A DNA stretch of 6,331 nucleotides from Comamonadaceae bacterium. GTDB lineage: Bacteria; Pseudomonadota; Gammaproteobacteria; Burkholderiales; Burkholderiaceae_C. The first letter of the stretch is position 1. The number at the start of each line of letters is the position of its first letter. This document shows positions 1-6,331 of this stretch, piece after piece. The stretch covers positions 1 to 6,331 of the forward strand of contig CANHGF010000156.1 in NCBI GenBank assembly GCA_947460065.1, written 5' to 3'. The notes under the pieces were generated by a model. The model ran no database searches and was not told the DNA's origin. It saw nothing but the letters and a program-made list of their open reading frames with translations. The position numbers and the translations under genes are program-made.

Positions 1-598
1 GCTGCGCCAGCGGGCGTATGCCGCGCACCAGTGCCAGCCACACCAGCAGCACCGCCAGCGGCAGGGTGACGAATTGCGGCACCATCACGCCCTTGACGAT
101 CTCGGTGGCCAGGGTCTTGCGCTTTTCAAGGGTTTCTGCGACCTGAATCAGCACCAGCTCAGGGGCGGGGGTGTCAACCGTCGCCCAGGTATAGGCCACC
201 CGCACATCCTGGCCCTGCATCTGGTCCTCACGCAAGCGGACTTCGCCATCGACAGGCAGATTTTCAGGGGGCGGCGCGGGTAGATCATGCTCACCGGCCA
301 GCAGCTCACCCTGACTGCGGCGAACCTGGAAATAGATCTGATCGCTGTCGTCGGCGCGCAAGATCTCGCGCGCCGGTGCCGGCAGTGAGATATACGGTCG
401 GCCCTCACGCACCGACAGAAGCTTGCTCAGCCCCTGCACATTGTGTTCAAGGGCGCGGTCGAAGGGTTTGCCTGCGATGTTCTGCGCCACCAGCCAGGTC
501 AGCACCAGGCTGATCGGCCACAGCAGCAGCAAGGGCGTGAGCATCCAGTCCAGGATTTCTCCGAACAGGCTGCGTTTTTCGCGCTGGAAGATTTTCAC
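1..598 (-). CDS. TctE-like sensor histidine kinase, N-terminal part (gene cut by left window edge)
   Basis: This is the first 199 codons of a membrane sensor kinase that should phosphorylate the response regulator encoded just upstream. A hydrophobic segment at about residues 16-38 and another at about 170-191 flank a periplasmic region of roughly 130 residues. That region reads like the 2CSK_N input domain of TctE-type kinases: it has a 'FDRAL' element near residue 46, 'LPAPAREIL' near 72, 'DSDQIYFQV' near 84 and 'LLAGEHDLP' near 99. The HAMP, HisKA and ATPase domains would lie beyond the left edge. The start is GTG at 598. An in-frame TGA lies four codons upstream of it, and a GAGG sits 7 bases ahead, so no earlier start is possible. 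The gap to the regulator's stop is 64 bp, consistent with one transcript. The input ligand cannot be read from the sequence; carboxylates are only a family precedent. Confidence 0.88.
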   Translation of the reverse strand, partial: MKIFQREKRSLFGEILDWMLTPLLLLWPISLVLTWLVAQNIAGKPFDRALEHNVQGLSKLLSVREGRPYISLPAPAREILRADDSDQIYFQVRRSQGELLAGEHDLPAPPPENLPVDGEVRLREDQMQGQDVRVAYTWATVDTPAPELVLIQVAETLEKRKTLATEIVKGVMVPQFVTLPLAVLLVWLALVRGIRPLAQ

Positions 599-662
599 GG
601 CATCGCCTCAGACCGGCTCGGCCTGCAGCAGGCGCGAGCACAGCGCTTGAAAATGAGGGCCT

Positions 663-1334
663 TCAGGGGATTTTCTCGAGGCAATAGCCCAGACCGCGCA
701 CGGTGGCGATGCGGATCGGTCCCTTTTCAATCTTCTTGCGCAGGCGATGGATGTAAACCTCGATGGCGTTGTTGCTGACCTCTTCGCCCCACTCGCACAG
801 ACGCTCGACCAGCTGATCCTTGCTGACCAGGCGGCCGGCACGCTGCAGCAAGACCTCCAGCAAGCCCAGCTCGCGCGCCGACAGTTCAACCATGTGGCCG
901 TCGATGGTGGCCACCCGGCCGGCCTGGTCGTAGACCATGGGCCCATGCTTGATGGTGCTGGTGGCGCCACCCATGCCGCGCCGGGTCAGGGCCCGCACCC
1001 GCGCCTCAAGCTCCTGCAAGGAAAACGGCTTGGCCATGTAGTCGTCGGCGCCATAGTCCAGGCCCTTGACCCGCTCGTCCACGCTGTCGGCGGCAGTCAG
1101 GATCAGCACCGGCAGCACGCTGCCGCGTGAGCGCAAGCGCTTGAGCACCTCCAGACCATGCATGCGCGGCAGCCCCAGATCGAGAATGAGCAAATCAAAC
1201 TCTGAGTTGGTCATCAGCGCTGCATCGGCCTCGGTGCCGCTGGCCACATGGTCGACCGCGGCGCCGGAGGCCCGCAAGGTTCGCAGCAGGCCGTCGGCCA
1301 GGACCTGGTCATCCTCGGCAATCAGAATTCGCAT
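663..1334 (-). CDS. OmpR/PhoB-family response regulator transcription factor (TctD/QseB-like)
   Basis: A DNA-binding response regulator of 223 aa, the usual length for the family. The receiver domain spans about residues 1-117. Its acidic pocket is E7-D8-D9, the phosphoacceptor is D52 in 'LILDLGLP', the conserved switch Thr is T80, and K102 lies in 'MAKPF'. The C-terminal winged helix spans about 128-222, with 'LSARELGLLEVLL' near 151, the recognition-helix stretch 'NNAIEVYIHRLRKKI' near 188 and the terminal 'TVRGLGYCL' wing. The ATG at 1334 was chosen because translation from it begins exactly at the family's 'MRILIAEDD' strand and GAGGAG lies 6 bases upstream. The frame stays open further upstream to 1451, but that stretch has no domain character. 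The gene precedes the kinase gene on the same strand, so the two form a cognate pair. Autoregulation is likely from family behaviour, but its operator is not identified. Confidence 0.95.
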   Translation of the reverse strand: MRILIAEDDQVLADGLLRTLRASGAAVDHVASGTEADAALMTNSEFDLLILDLGLPRMHGLEVLKRLRSRGSVLPVLILTAADSVDERVKGLDYGADDYMAKPFSLQELEARVRALTRRGMGGATSTIKHGPMVYDQAGRVATIDGHMVELSARELGLLEVLLQRAGRLVSKDQLVERLCEWGEEVSNNAIEVYIHRLRKKIEKGPIRIATVRGLGYCLEKIP

Positions 1335-1562
1335 CGCGGTCTCCTCGGTTTGACATCGACGGGGCTGGCAGCATTGCCCCTGCGCAATCTTGCTGTTCTG
1401 TGCAAATTTTAGGCTTTCCGGGCGCCTGCCTGACTCCGAGGGATGACGCACGATCAGCCTGATAGCAAGCCACTGCTGGCGCCCTTGCGGTCCTCGTGGC
1501 CCTTCGCGCCATCGCGCTTAAGCCGGCGCCAAGGGCAGGCGGGCTGCTGCCGACTGAGGCTG
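1335..1562 (-). promoter_or_regulatory. Leader/promoter region of the response regulator operon, downstream of MarR
   Basis: This 228-bp stretch has no convincing gene. On the minus strand a TAAAAT hexamer (plus positions 1406-1411, 5/6 match to the sigma-70 -10 box) would start a leader of about 65 nt ahead of the response regulator. No good -35 box stands at the right distance. Just downstream of that hexamer an octamer TTGCNCAG occurs twice, 18 bases apart, which could be a regulator site but is short enough to be chance. No GC hairpin with a T-run follows the MarR stop, so I see no intrinsic terminator between MarR and the two-component genes. Read-through from MarR therefore cannot be excluded. 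Confidence 0.3.
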
Positions 1563-2072
1563 TCAGCTGGCAGCGTAGGCCTCCAGCCCAAGCAGGACCA
1601 CAGTGGCAACCTGCGGCCCGACGGCTTGTACAAACTCTGCCTGCGCCTGCTCCACCGCCCGCCGAAAAGCCTCCAGCCAGGCCAGGCCGGCATCGGTGAA
1701 CACCACCTGGCGAGCTCTCCCATCCTGCGGATCGCTTTGGCGTTTTACCAAGCCCCAGGCCTCACACTGATCGACCAGATCGCCCATGGCCTGCTTGCTC
1801 ATGCCTGCACTCAGGGCCAGCTCGGTCAGGCGCGAGCCCCTGACCGACAGGTGTCGGGTGATGTGGATGTGCGCAGCACTGATCTGCTCGCGGGCGGCCA
1901 GGTTAGACAAAACCAGCGGCACCTGCGGATCGCGGGCCATCAGCTGCAGCACACGCGCATCGAAGCGGCGCAGGCTGTGGCCCAGAAGGCGACCCAGGTG
2001 AGTCTGCCGCCAGGCCGGATCCTGGGCCTGCCCCGCCGCGCTCACTGGCTCAAAGGACGGAGTTTTCACCAT
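1563..2072 (-). CDS. MarR-family winged helix-turn-helix transcriptional regulator
   Basis: A 169-aa regulator of MarR size. N-terminal dimerization helices cover about residues 24-75. The DNA-binding part follows, with the helix-turn-helix at about 80-111 ('SRLTELALSAGMSKQAMGDL', then 'CEAWGLVKR') and the wing at about 114-129, carrying the typical 'DPQDGRARQVVFTDAG' motif. C-terminal helices complete the dimer interface. The 'MSKQAMGDLV' recognition helix is close to a MarR subgroup I associate with Burkholderiales. The start is uncertain by one codon. ATG at 2072 has its only AGG 2 bases away, whereas the next codon, GTG at 2069, has the same AGG at a better 5-base spacing. It is transcribed divergently from recA across 154 bp of AT-rich DNA, so its dimer may act on its own promoter there. 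Its ligand and targets are unknown. Confidence 0.92.
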   Translation of the reverse strand: MVKTPSFEPVSAAGQAQDPAWRQTHLGRLLGHSLRRFDARVLQLMARDPQVPLVLSNLAAREQISAAHIHITRHLSVRGSRLTELALSAGMSKQAMGDLVDQCEAWGLVKRQSDPQDGRARQVVFTDAGLAWLEAFRRAVEQAQAEFVQAVGPQVATVVLLGLEAYAAS

Positions 2073-2074
2073 GA

Positions 2075-2087
2075 CCTAATAATAAGG
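2075..2087. promoter_or_regulatory. Imperfect AT-rich palindrome at the MarR start (possible autoregulatory operator)
   Basis: CCTAATAATAAGG is an imperfect inverted repeat: 10 of 13 positions equal its reverse complement. It begins two bases upstream of the MarR ATG and contains the only Shine-Dalgarno-like AGG of that gene. MarR proteins commonly bind AT-rich palindromes over their own promoter, so an operator role fits by position. The repeat is short and unverified. Confidence 0.25.
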
Positions 2088-2134
2088 CAAACTGACAAAA
2101 AATAGAGTTTACTTCGAGATATCTTGCGATAAAG

Positions 2135-2154
2135 TACTGTTCATGCATCCAGGC
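2135..2154 (+). promoter_or_regulatory. Candidate LexA (SOS) box upstream of recA
   Basis: The 20-bp site reads TACTGT, then eight bases, then CCAG. Against the core CTGT-N8-ACAG of the E. coli-type LexA operator this is one mismatch, and the left half including its flanking TA is perfect. The internal 'GCAT' also matches the E. coli recA operator. The box ends 72 bp before the recA ATG, in the only AT-rich stretch of the window. I could not assign a convincing -35/-10 pair: the TACTGT half itself could serve as a weak -10 element, which LexA would then cover directly. Confidence 0.72.
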
Positions 2155-2226
2155 TGTGATTTCATCCACACCTCTTAAGCCTGGTCCGATTTTTTCTGCA
2201 AGTTGCTGTATTTAAAGGAGTTTCTC

Positions 2227-3315
<1,089 letters not shown>

Positions 3316-3341
3316 GCTAAACCTTCACCAGGAGTAACACC

Positions 3342-3452
3342 ATGCTTGCCATCAAATCGCTCTGGCTCATTGGGCAGATCAGCTACCGCAGCATGCGCCT
3401 GCTCTGGCGCGCCGCCCATCAACTGAGCATCGTGCTCTGGCGCGAAGCGTGA
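3342..3452 (+). CDS. Small 36-aa amphipathic helical protein between recA and recX, translationally coupled to recX
   Basis: I do not recognise this product. It has an ATG with AGGAG 7 bases upstream, one of the best ribosome-binding sites in the window, 26 bp after the recA stop. Its TGA overlaps the recX GTG in a GTGA junction, the classic coupling arrangement. The 36-residue peptide has three Trp (8, 22, 33), one Tyr (15), five basic residues (K5, R16, R19, R23, R34), one acidic residue (E35) and no Cys or Pro. Placed on a helical wheel at 100 degrees per residue, all five Lys/Arg fall between 100 and 160 degrees, Q12 falls with them, and the four aromatics fall at 40-80 degrees. Most of the remaining circle is Leu/Ile/Val/Met. 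That is an amphipathic helix suited to a membrane surface or a protein groove. Alternatives are a leader peptide whose translation only loads ribosomes on recX, or a peptide acting on RecA/RecX. It is likely transcribed with recA under SOS control. Confidence 0.72.
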   Translation: MLAIKSLWLIGQISYRSMRLLWRAAHQLSIVLWREA

Positions 3453-4099
3453 GCCAGGGGCAGCCATCCCCACCGCCTTCGATCAGCGCACTGTGCGCTG
3501 GCGAGGCTGGGGCAGTCCGGCTGCTCAAGCCCACCGAAGCAGCCCAGGCTTCAGTTCGACCAAGATCAACAGACGCTGGGCCGACCGAGTCACCGGCAGG
3601 GCGGCAAGTCCCACCCCAGCGCTACGCCTCCTCCCGGTCGAACGCGGCCAGCCCAAAGCGCGTCGCACAGGTCTCGCTCAAGGGCCGAGCGCTGCGGCTG
3701 CTGGCCGGCCGTGAACACTCGCGCGCCGAGCTCGAGCGCAAGCTGTCCGAGCACGCTCAGGACGCGGGTGAGCTCACTCGCATCCTTGACGACTTGCAGG
3801 CCAAGGGCTTCATCAACGAAGCGCGGGTGGTGGAGTCGGTACTGCACCGCCGCTCCGAGAGCTTTGGCAGCGCCCGCATCGCCCATGAGCTGCGCGGCAA
3901 AGGCTTGGCCCCCGATGCGATCGCGCAAGCCGTCAGTCAACTGAAAGCCAGCGAACTCGAACGCGCGCGCGCCCTATGGAGCCGCAAGTTCGGCCAAGCC
4001 TCCAATGAGCCCAAGGAGCAGGCGCGGCAAATGCGCTTCCTACTCGCCCGCGGCTTCGGCGCCGAGGTGGTGCGCCGGGTCGTGGCTCAAGACGACTGA
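3449..4099 (+). CDS. recX: Regulatory protein RecX with long N-terminal extension
   Basis: RecX binds RecA filaments, blocks their extension and dampens recombinase and co-protease activity. The core lies at about residues 76-216 and consists of three-helix repeats. It opens with 'SLKGRALRLLAGREHSRAEL' (76-95), continues through 'LDDLQAKGFINEARVVES' and 'SFGSARIAHELRGKGL', and ends with 'RQMRFLLARGFGAEVVRRVV'. At 216 aa it is longer than usual (E. coli 166 aa). Residues 1-75 are a Pro/Ser/Ala/Arg-rich, probably disordered extension with codons uncommon in the neighbouring genes (CGA, AGA, TCA and ACA near 3557-3571). There is no ATG, GTG or TTG in this frame between the start and the core, and no earlier one before the upstream in-frame stop near 3335. 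The GTG at 3449, overlapping the small upstream gene by 4 bases, is therefore the only standard start. The order recA-small gene-recX implies cotranscription. Confidence 0.93.
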   Translation: MSQGQPSPPPSISALCAGEAGAVRLLKPTEAAQASVRPRSTDAGPTESPAGRQVPPQRYASSRSNAASPKRVAQVSLKGRALRLLAGREHSRAELERKLSEHAQDAGELTRILDDLQAKGFINEARVVESVLHRRSESFGSARIAHELRGKGLAPDAIAQAVSQLKASELERARALWSRKFGQASNEPKEQARQMRFLLARGFGAEVVRRVVAQDD

Positions 4100-4253
4100 G
4101 CCTAGCTACCGCTTTGAACGCTCCCGATGGAGCGGCTGCGGGCCACGATGGCCAGGTGCGTACCTTCCCGAGTGCTTGCTATTTGAGCAAGAGGAAAGTA
4201 AACCTAGAAACGGCGGGCGAGGCATACCTTGGAGATCGCGCTCTCGCTGGAAT
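4100..4253. other. Gene-free convergent region between recX and argC with small hairpins
   Basis: No convincing gene is present. Three short perfect stems occur: 4119-4134 (CGCTCC/GGAGCG, loop CGAT), 4141-4153 (GGCC/GGCC, loop ACGAT) and 4175-4191 (CTTGCT/AGCAAG, loop ATTTG). None is followed on the plus strand by a T-run, so none is a standard recX terminator. The third stem runs into GAGGAAAGTAAACC, which resembles, from memory, short dispersed intergenic sequences of betaproteobacteria in which a TTGC/GCAA hairpin precedes an 'AAAGTAACC' stretch. That identification is tentative. The open frames across it read as Arg/Trp-rich, low-quality protein. Confidence 0.4.
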
Positions 4254-4293
4254 AAAAAACGAGCTGCCTGGGCTTAAAGCCCCAGCATCAGCT
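4254..4293 (-). terminator. Intrinsic terminator of argC, formed by its last codons
   Basis: On the minus strand AGCTG, a 3/1 internal loop, CTGGG, an 8-base loop, CCCAG and CAGCT form a 10-bp GC-rich stem. Two bases later comes a run of six T (plus positions 4254-4259). The left arm lies in the last codons of argC and the loop contains its TAA stop, so the gene carries its own terminator with almost no 3' UTR. On the plus strand no T-run follows the same stem, so it is directional. Confidence 0.75.
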
Positions 4294-5188
4294 GCAGGTT
4301 CTGCACCGCCGCCCCGCTGGCGCCCTTGCCCAGGTTGTCCAGCCGCGCCACCAGCACCGCCTGGCGATATTGCTCGTTGGCAAACACCCGCAGCTCCATC
4401 CGGTTGCTGTCATTGAGGGCCAGGGCGTCGATACGGCCCGACTCCGGCGCCGACTCCACACTCACCCAGGCACTGCCTGCATAGTGCTGGCGCAAGGCGG
4501 CCTCCACCTGCTCGCCTGTCGGCCGGCCGGGCAGCAGGTCCAGATGCAGGGGCAATTGAACCAGCATGCCCTGCTGGAAATTGCCCACCGAGGGGATGAA
4601 GATGGGCCGACGGCTCAGGCCGGTGTACTTCAGGATCTCAGGCAGATGCTTATGGCCCAGTCCCAAGGCATAAAGCTCGAACAGGGGGGCCGTGCCGGCT
4701 TCATAGGCCTCGATCATCTGACGCCCGCCGCCGGAATAGCCGCTGACAGCCGGCAAGGCCAGGGGAAAGTCGGCCGGGATCAGGCCGGCATCGACCAACG
4801 GGCGGATCAGCGCGATCGCGCCGGTGGCATAGCAACCTGGGTTGGCCACCCGCGTCGCCTGACGCACCGCCTCCTGCTGGCCGGGCGCCAATTCAGGAAA
4901 ACCGAACACCCAATCGGGTGCGGTGCGGTGGGCGGTGGAAGCGTCGATGATGCGCGGCTGCTGGCCAGCGGGCAGCGCATCGACCATGGCGACCGCCTCG
5001 CGGGCGGCGTCGTCGTGCAGGCACAGCACCACCAGATCGACCGCGGCCATCAGCTCACGCTTGGCCTGAGGGTCCTTGCGGCGGGCGCTGTCTATGCTGA
5101 CGAGCTCAACGCCGGCCAGGCCGCTCAAGCGCTGCCGAATCTGCAAGCCGGTGGTGCCCGCCTCGCCATCGATGAATACCTTGGCCAT
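4274..5188 (-). CDS. argC: N-acetyl-gamma-glutamyl-phosphate reductase, type 2
   Basis: ArgC reduces N-acetylglutamyl-5-phosphate to the semialdehyde with NADPH, the third step of arginine biosynthesis, in the cytosol. The 304-aa length and the '[17 protein letters not shown]' opening are typical of the short type-2 class (about 310 aa), not the longer 'GxxGYTGxEL' type-1 enzymes. The N-terminal nucleotide-binding fold includes 'EAGTTG' at 9-14 and '[11 protein letters not shown]' at 52-62. The catalytic cysteine is C119 in '[10 protein letters not shown]', the substrate region is '[16 protein letters not shown]' (148-163), the probable active-site histidine is H181 in 'GHKHLPEI', and '[15 protein letters not shown]' (283-297) is the cofactor-side signature. 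The ATG at 5188 has AGAGG 4 bases upstream. No other arg genes are nearby. It runs convergent to recX, diverges from sucC and ends in its own terminator, so it is a single-gene unit. Confidence 0.96.
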   Translation of the reverse strand: MAKVFIDGEAGTTGLQIRQRLSGLAGVELVSIDSARRKDPQAKRELMAAVDLVVLCLHDDAAREAVAMVDALPAGQQPRIIDASTAHRTAPDWVFGFPELAPGQQEAVRQATRVANPGCYATGAIALIRPLVDAGLIPADFPLALPAVSGYSGGGRQMIEAYEAGTAPLFELYALGLGHKHLPEILKYTGLSRRPIFIPSVGNFQQGMLVQLPLHLDLLPGRPTGEQVEAALRQHYAGSAWVSVESAPESGRIDALALNDSNRMELRVFANEQYRQAVLVARLDNLGKGASGAAVQNLQLMLGL

Positions 5189-5397
5189 GAATCCTCTTCG
5201 AGCTTGTTCAAAATTGCCGCTGGCGGGGCGCATGCGCGCGTAAGCTGGGCGAAACCTTTGATGCGATGCACCATGATACAGTTCTGCGCTGCCAATAGTG
5301 GCTGGTCCGCGCCCACCTGGGAGGGGGTGTGCGTCCAGAGCAAGACCGCGATCGGATCGCAGTCTCCTGTGTCCACCGATTCTGTGAGAGCCATTAC
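5189..5397. promoter_or_regulatory. Divergent argC/sucC promoter region
   Basis: This 209-bp gap separates two genes that are read away from each other, so both promoters must lie here or inside the flanking genes. A TATCAT hexamer on the minus strand (plus positions 5273-5278, 5/6 match to the -10 consensus) could serve argC with a leader of about 80 nt. On the plus strand TGATACAGT (5274-5282) resembles an extended -10 element for sucC. Neither has a good -35 box, so both are weak candidates that overlap and could not be used at once. No ARG-box-like palindrome was recognised. Confidence 0.35.
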
Positions 5398-6331
5398 ATG
5401 AAAATCCACGAGTACCAAGCCAAGGAAATCCTGCGCCATTTCGGCGTGCCGGTCCCACGGGGCGTGCCCGCCTTCACGGTGCAGGAAGCGGTCGAAGCCG
5501 CGCAGAAGCTGGGCGGCCCGGTCTGGGTGGTCAAGGCCCAGATCCATGCCGGCGGCCGCGGTAAAGGCGGCGGAGTCAAGGTGGCCAAATCGGTCGATCA
5601 GGTCAAGGAATTGGCCGGCCAGATTCTGGGCATGCAGCTCAAGACCCACCAGACCGGCCCCGAAGGCCAGAAGGTGCGCCGCCTCTATATTGAGGACGGT
5701 GCCGATATCCAGAAGGAATACTACCTGTCGGTGGTGACCGACCGCGGCTCGCAAAAGGTAGCTTTCATCGCCTCCAGCGAAGGCGGCATGGACATCGAGG
5801 AAGTGGCGCACAGCAGCCCAGAGAAAATCATCAAGATCTTCGTCGATCCGCTCCAAGGCATGACGGCCGAGCAGGGCCAGGAGCTGGCCCGCGGCATCGG
5901 CATGCCGGCCGATTCGGTGGCTCAGTTTGTCGACGTCTGCAGCAAGGTCTACAAGTGCTACATGGACACCGACGCCAGCCTCGTCGAGATCAACCCGCTT
6001 AACCGCGACAGCAAGGGCAACATCATCGCCCTGGACGCGAAGTTCAACTTCGACGCCAATGCACTGTTCCGCCACCCCGACATCGTTTCGCTGCGCGACC
6101 TCGATGAGGAAGACCCGGCCGAGATCGAAGCCTCCAAGTTCGACCTGGCCTACATCTCGCTCGACGGCAACATTGGTTGCCTAGTCAATGGCGCGGGTCT
6201 GGCCATGGCCACCATGGACACCATCAAGCTGTTTGGCGCGGAGCCGGCCAACTTCCTGGACGTCGGTGGCGGCGCCACCCCCGAGAAGGTCACCGAAGCC
6301 TTCAAGATCATGCTCAAGAACCCCAAGGTCA
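5398..6331 (+). CDS. sucC: Succinyl-CoA synthetase (succinate-CoA ligase, ADP-forming) beta subunit, N-terminal 80% (cut by right edge)
   Basis: This is the beta subunit of the alpha2-beta2 enzyme that converts succinyl-CoA to succinate with substrate-level ATP formation in the TCA cycle. The window holds 311 codons of an expected 386-388, with no stop. The ATP-grasp domain begins '[20 protein letters not shown]'. K46 and the glycine loop 'GGRGKGGG' (52-59) contact nucleotide. The Mg-binding residues N199 ('VEINP') and D213 ('ALDAKF') sit at the same numbers as in E. coli SucC, and P20, linked to ATP rather than GTP preference, is present. '[11 protein letters not shown]' (264-274) and 'LDVGGGAT' (287-294) open the CoA-ligase domain. 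The ATG at 5398 gives the exact family N-terminus, with only a weak GAGAG about 9 bases upstream. sucD is expected just beyond the right edge, inferred from family synteny. Confidence 0.98.
   Translation, partial: MKIHEYQAKEILRHFGVPVPRGVPAFTVQEAVEAAQKLGGPVWVVKAQIHAGGRGKGGGVKVAKSVDQVKELAGQILGMQLKTHQTGPEGQKVRRLYIEDGADIQKEYYLSVVTDRGSQKVAFIASSEGGMDIEEVAHSSPEKIIKIFVDPLQGMTAEQGQELARGIGMPADSVAQFVDVCSKVYKCYMDTDASLVEINPLNRDSKGNIIALDAKFNFDANALFRHPDIVSLRDLDEEDPAEIEASKFDLAYISLDGNIGCLVNGAGLAMATMDTIKLFGAEPANFLDVGGGATPEKVTEAFKIMLKNPKV

Noticed and set aside
1335..1451. N-terminal extension of the response regulator from an upstream start
   Set aside because: The receiver domain starts precisely at the ATG at 1334, which has its own GAGGAG. 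The upstream translation is not domain-like.
1443..2105. A 220-codon open frame on the plus strand opposite MarR
   Set aside because: The minus-strand frame encodes a clear MarR winged helix. The plus frame has no recognisable motif.
2203..2226. Earlier in-frame recA start, eight codons upstream
   Set aside because: The AAAGGAG ribosome-binding site would fall inside the coding region, and the extra residues do not fit RecA N-termini.
4191..4225. Possible RNase P RNA fragment, because GAGGAAAGT resembles the conserved GAGGAAAGUCC of that RNA
   Set aside because: The bases after the match diverge and none of the other conserved RNase P segments occurs nearby; the gap is also far too short for the RNA.
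4114..4277. Small plus-strand genes in the recX-argC gap, one running antisense into argC
   Set aside because: There is no good ribosome-binding site, the composition is Arg/Trp/Pro-rich and unnatural, and the frames run across hairpins and the argC terminator.
4370..5401. A 343-codon open frame on the plus strand opposite argC
   Set aside because: argC on the minus strand has full catalytic motifs. The opposite frame is Gln/Gly/His-rich, shows no domain and is a codon-bias artefact.
5125..6075. A 316-codon open frame on the minus strand opposite sucC and the argC start
   Set aside because: It is the antisense shadow of a highly conserved sucC in GC-rich DNA. The product resembles no family and is His/Asp/Leu-rich, as such shadows typically are.

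Overview
This 6.3 kb window is ordinary-looking, GC-rich bacterial chromosome. The recA-recX pair, the RecA and SucC sequences, a TctE/TctD-type two-component pair and sucC close to recA all point to a betaproteobacterium. The order Burkholderiales is likely and Comamonadaceae or a relative is plausible, but that assignment is inference from gene content and protein style, not from a search. I see no insertion sequence, phage gene, tRNA, rRNA or CRISPR array.

Layout, left to right. Three genes lie on the minus strand. The first is the 5' part of a sensor histidine kinase gene, cut by the left edge (1-598). The second is its OmpR-family response regulator partner (663-1334). The third is a MarR-family repressor-type regulator (1563-2072). 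A 154-bp AT-rich divergent region separates MarR from recA and holds a good LexA-box candidate. On the plus strand come recA (2227-3315), a 36-codon open frame not named by any family I know (3342-3452) and recX (3449-4099). The small frame has a strong ribosome-binding site, and its stop overlaps the recX start in a GTGA junction. About 175 bp of gene-free sequence with small hairpins follows. Next is argC on the minus strand (4274-5188), of the short type-2 class, with an intrinsic terminator built into its last codons. After a 209-bp divergent region, sucC (5398 to the right edge, incomplete) starts on the plus strand.

How the genes work together. recA, the small frame and recX look like one SOS-controlled unit: RecA performs recombination and triggers LexA cleavage, while RecX limits RecA filaments. 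The two-component pair probably senses an envelope or extracellular signal and may resemble the TctD/TctE carboxylate-uptake systems. argC (arginine biosynthesis) and sucC (TCA cycle) are housekeeping genes with separate promoters. The most notable undescribed item is the 36-aa frame. Its predicted helix places all five Lys/Arg residues in one narrow sector with the four aromatic residues beside it, which suggests a real membrane- or partner-binding peptide coupled to recX translation.
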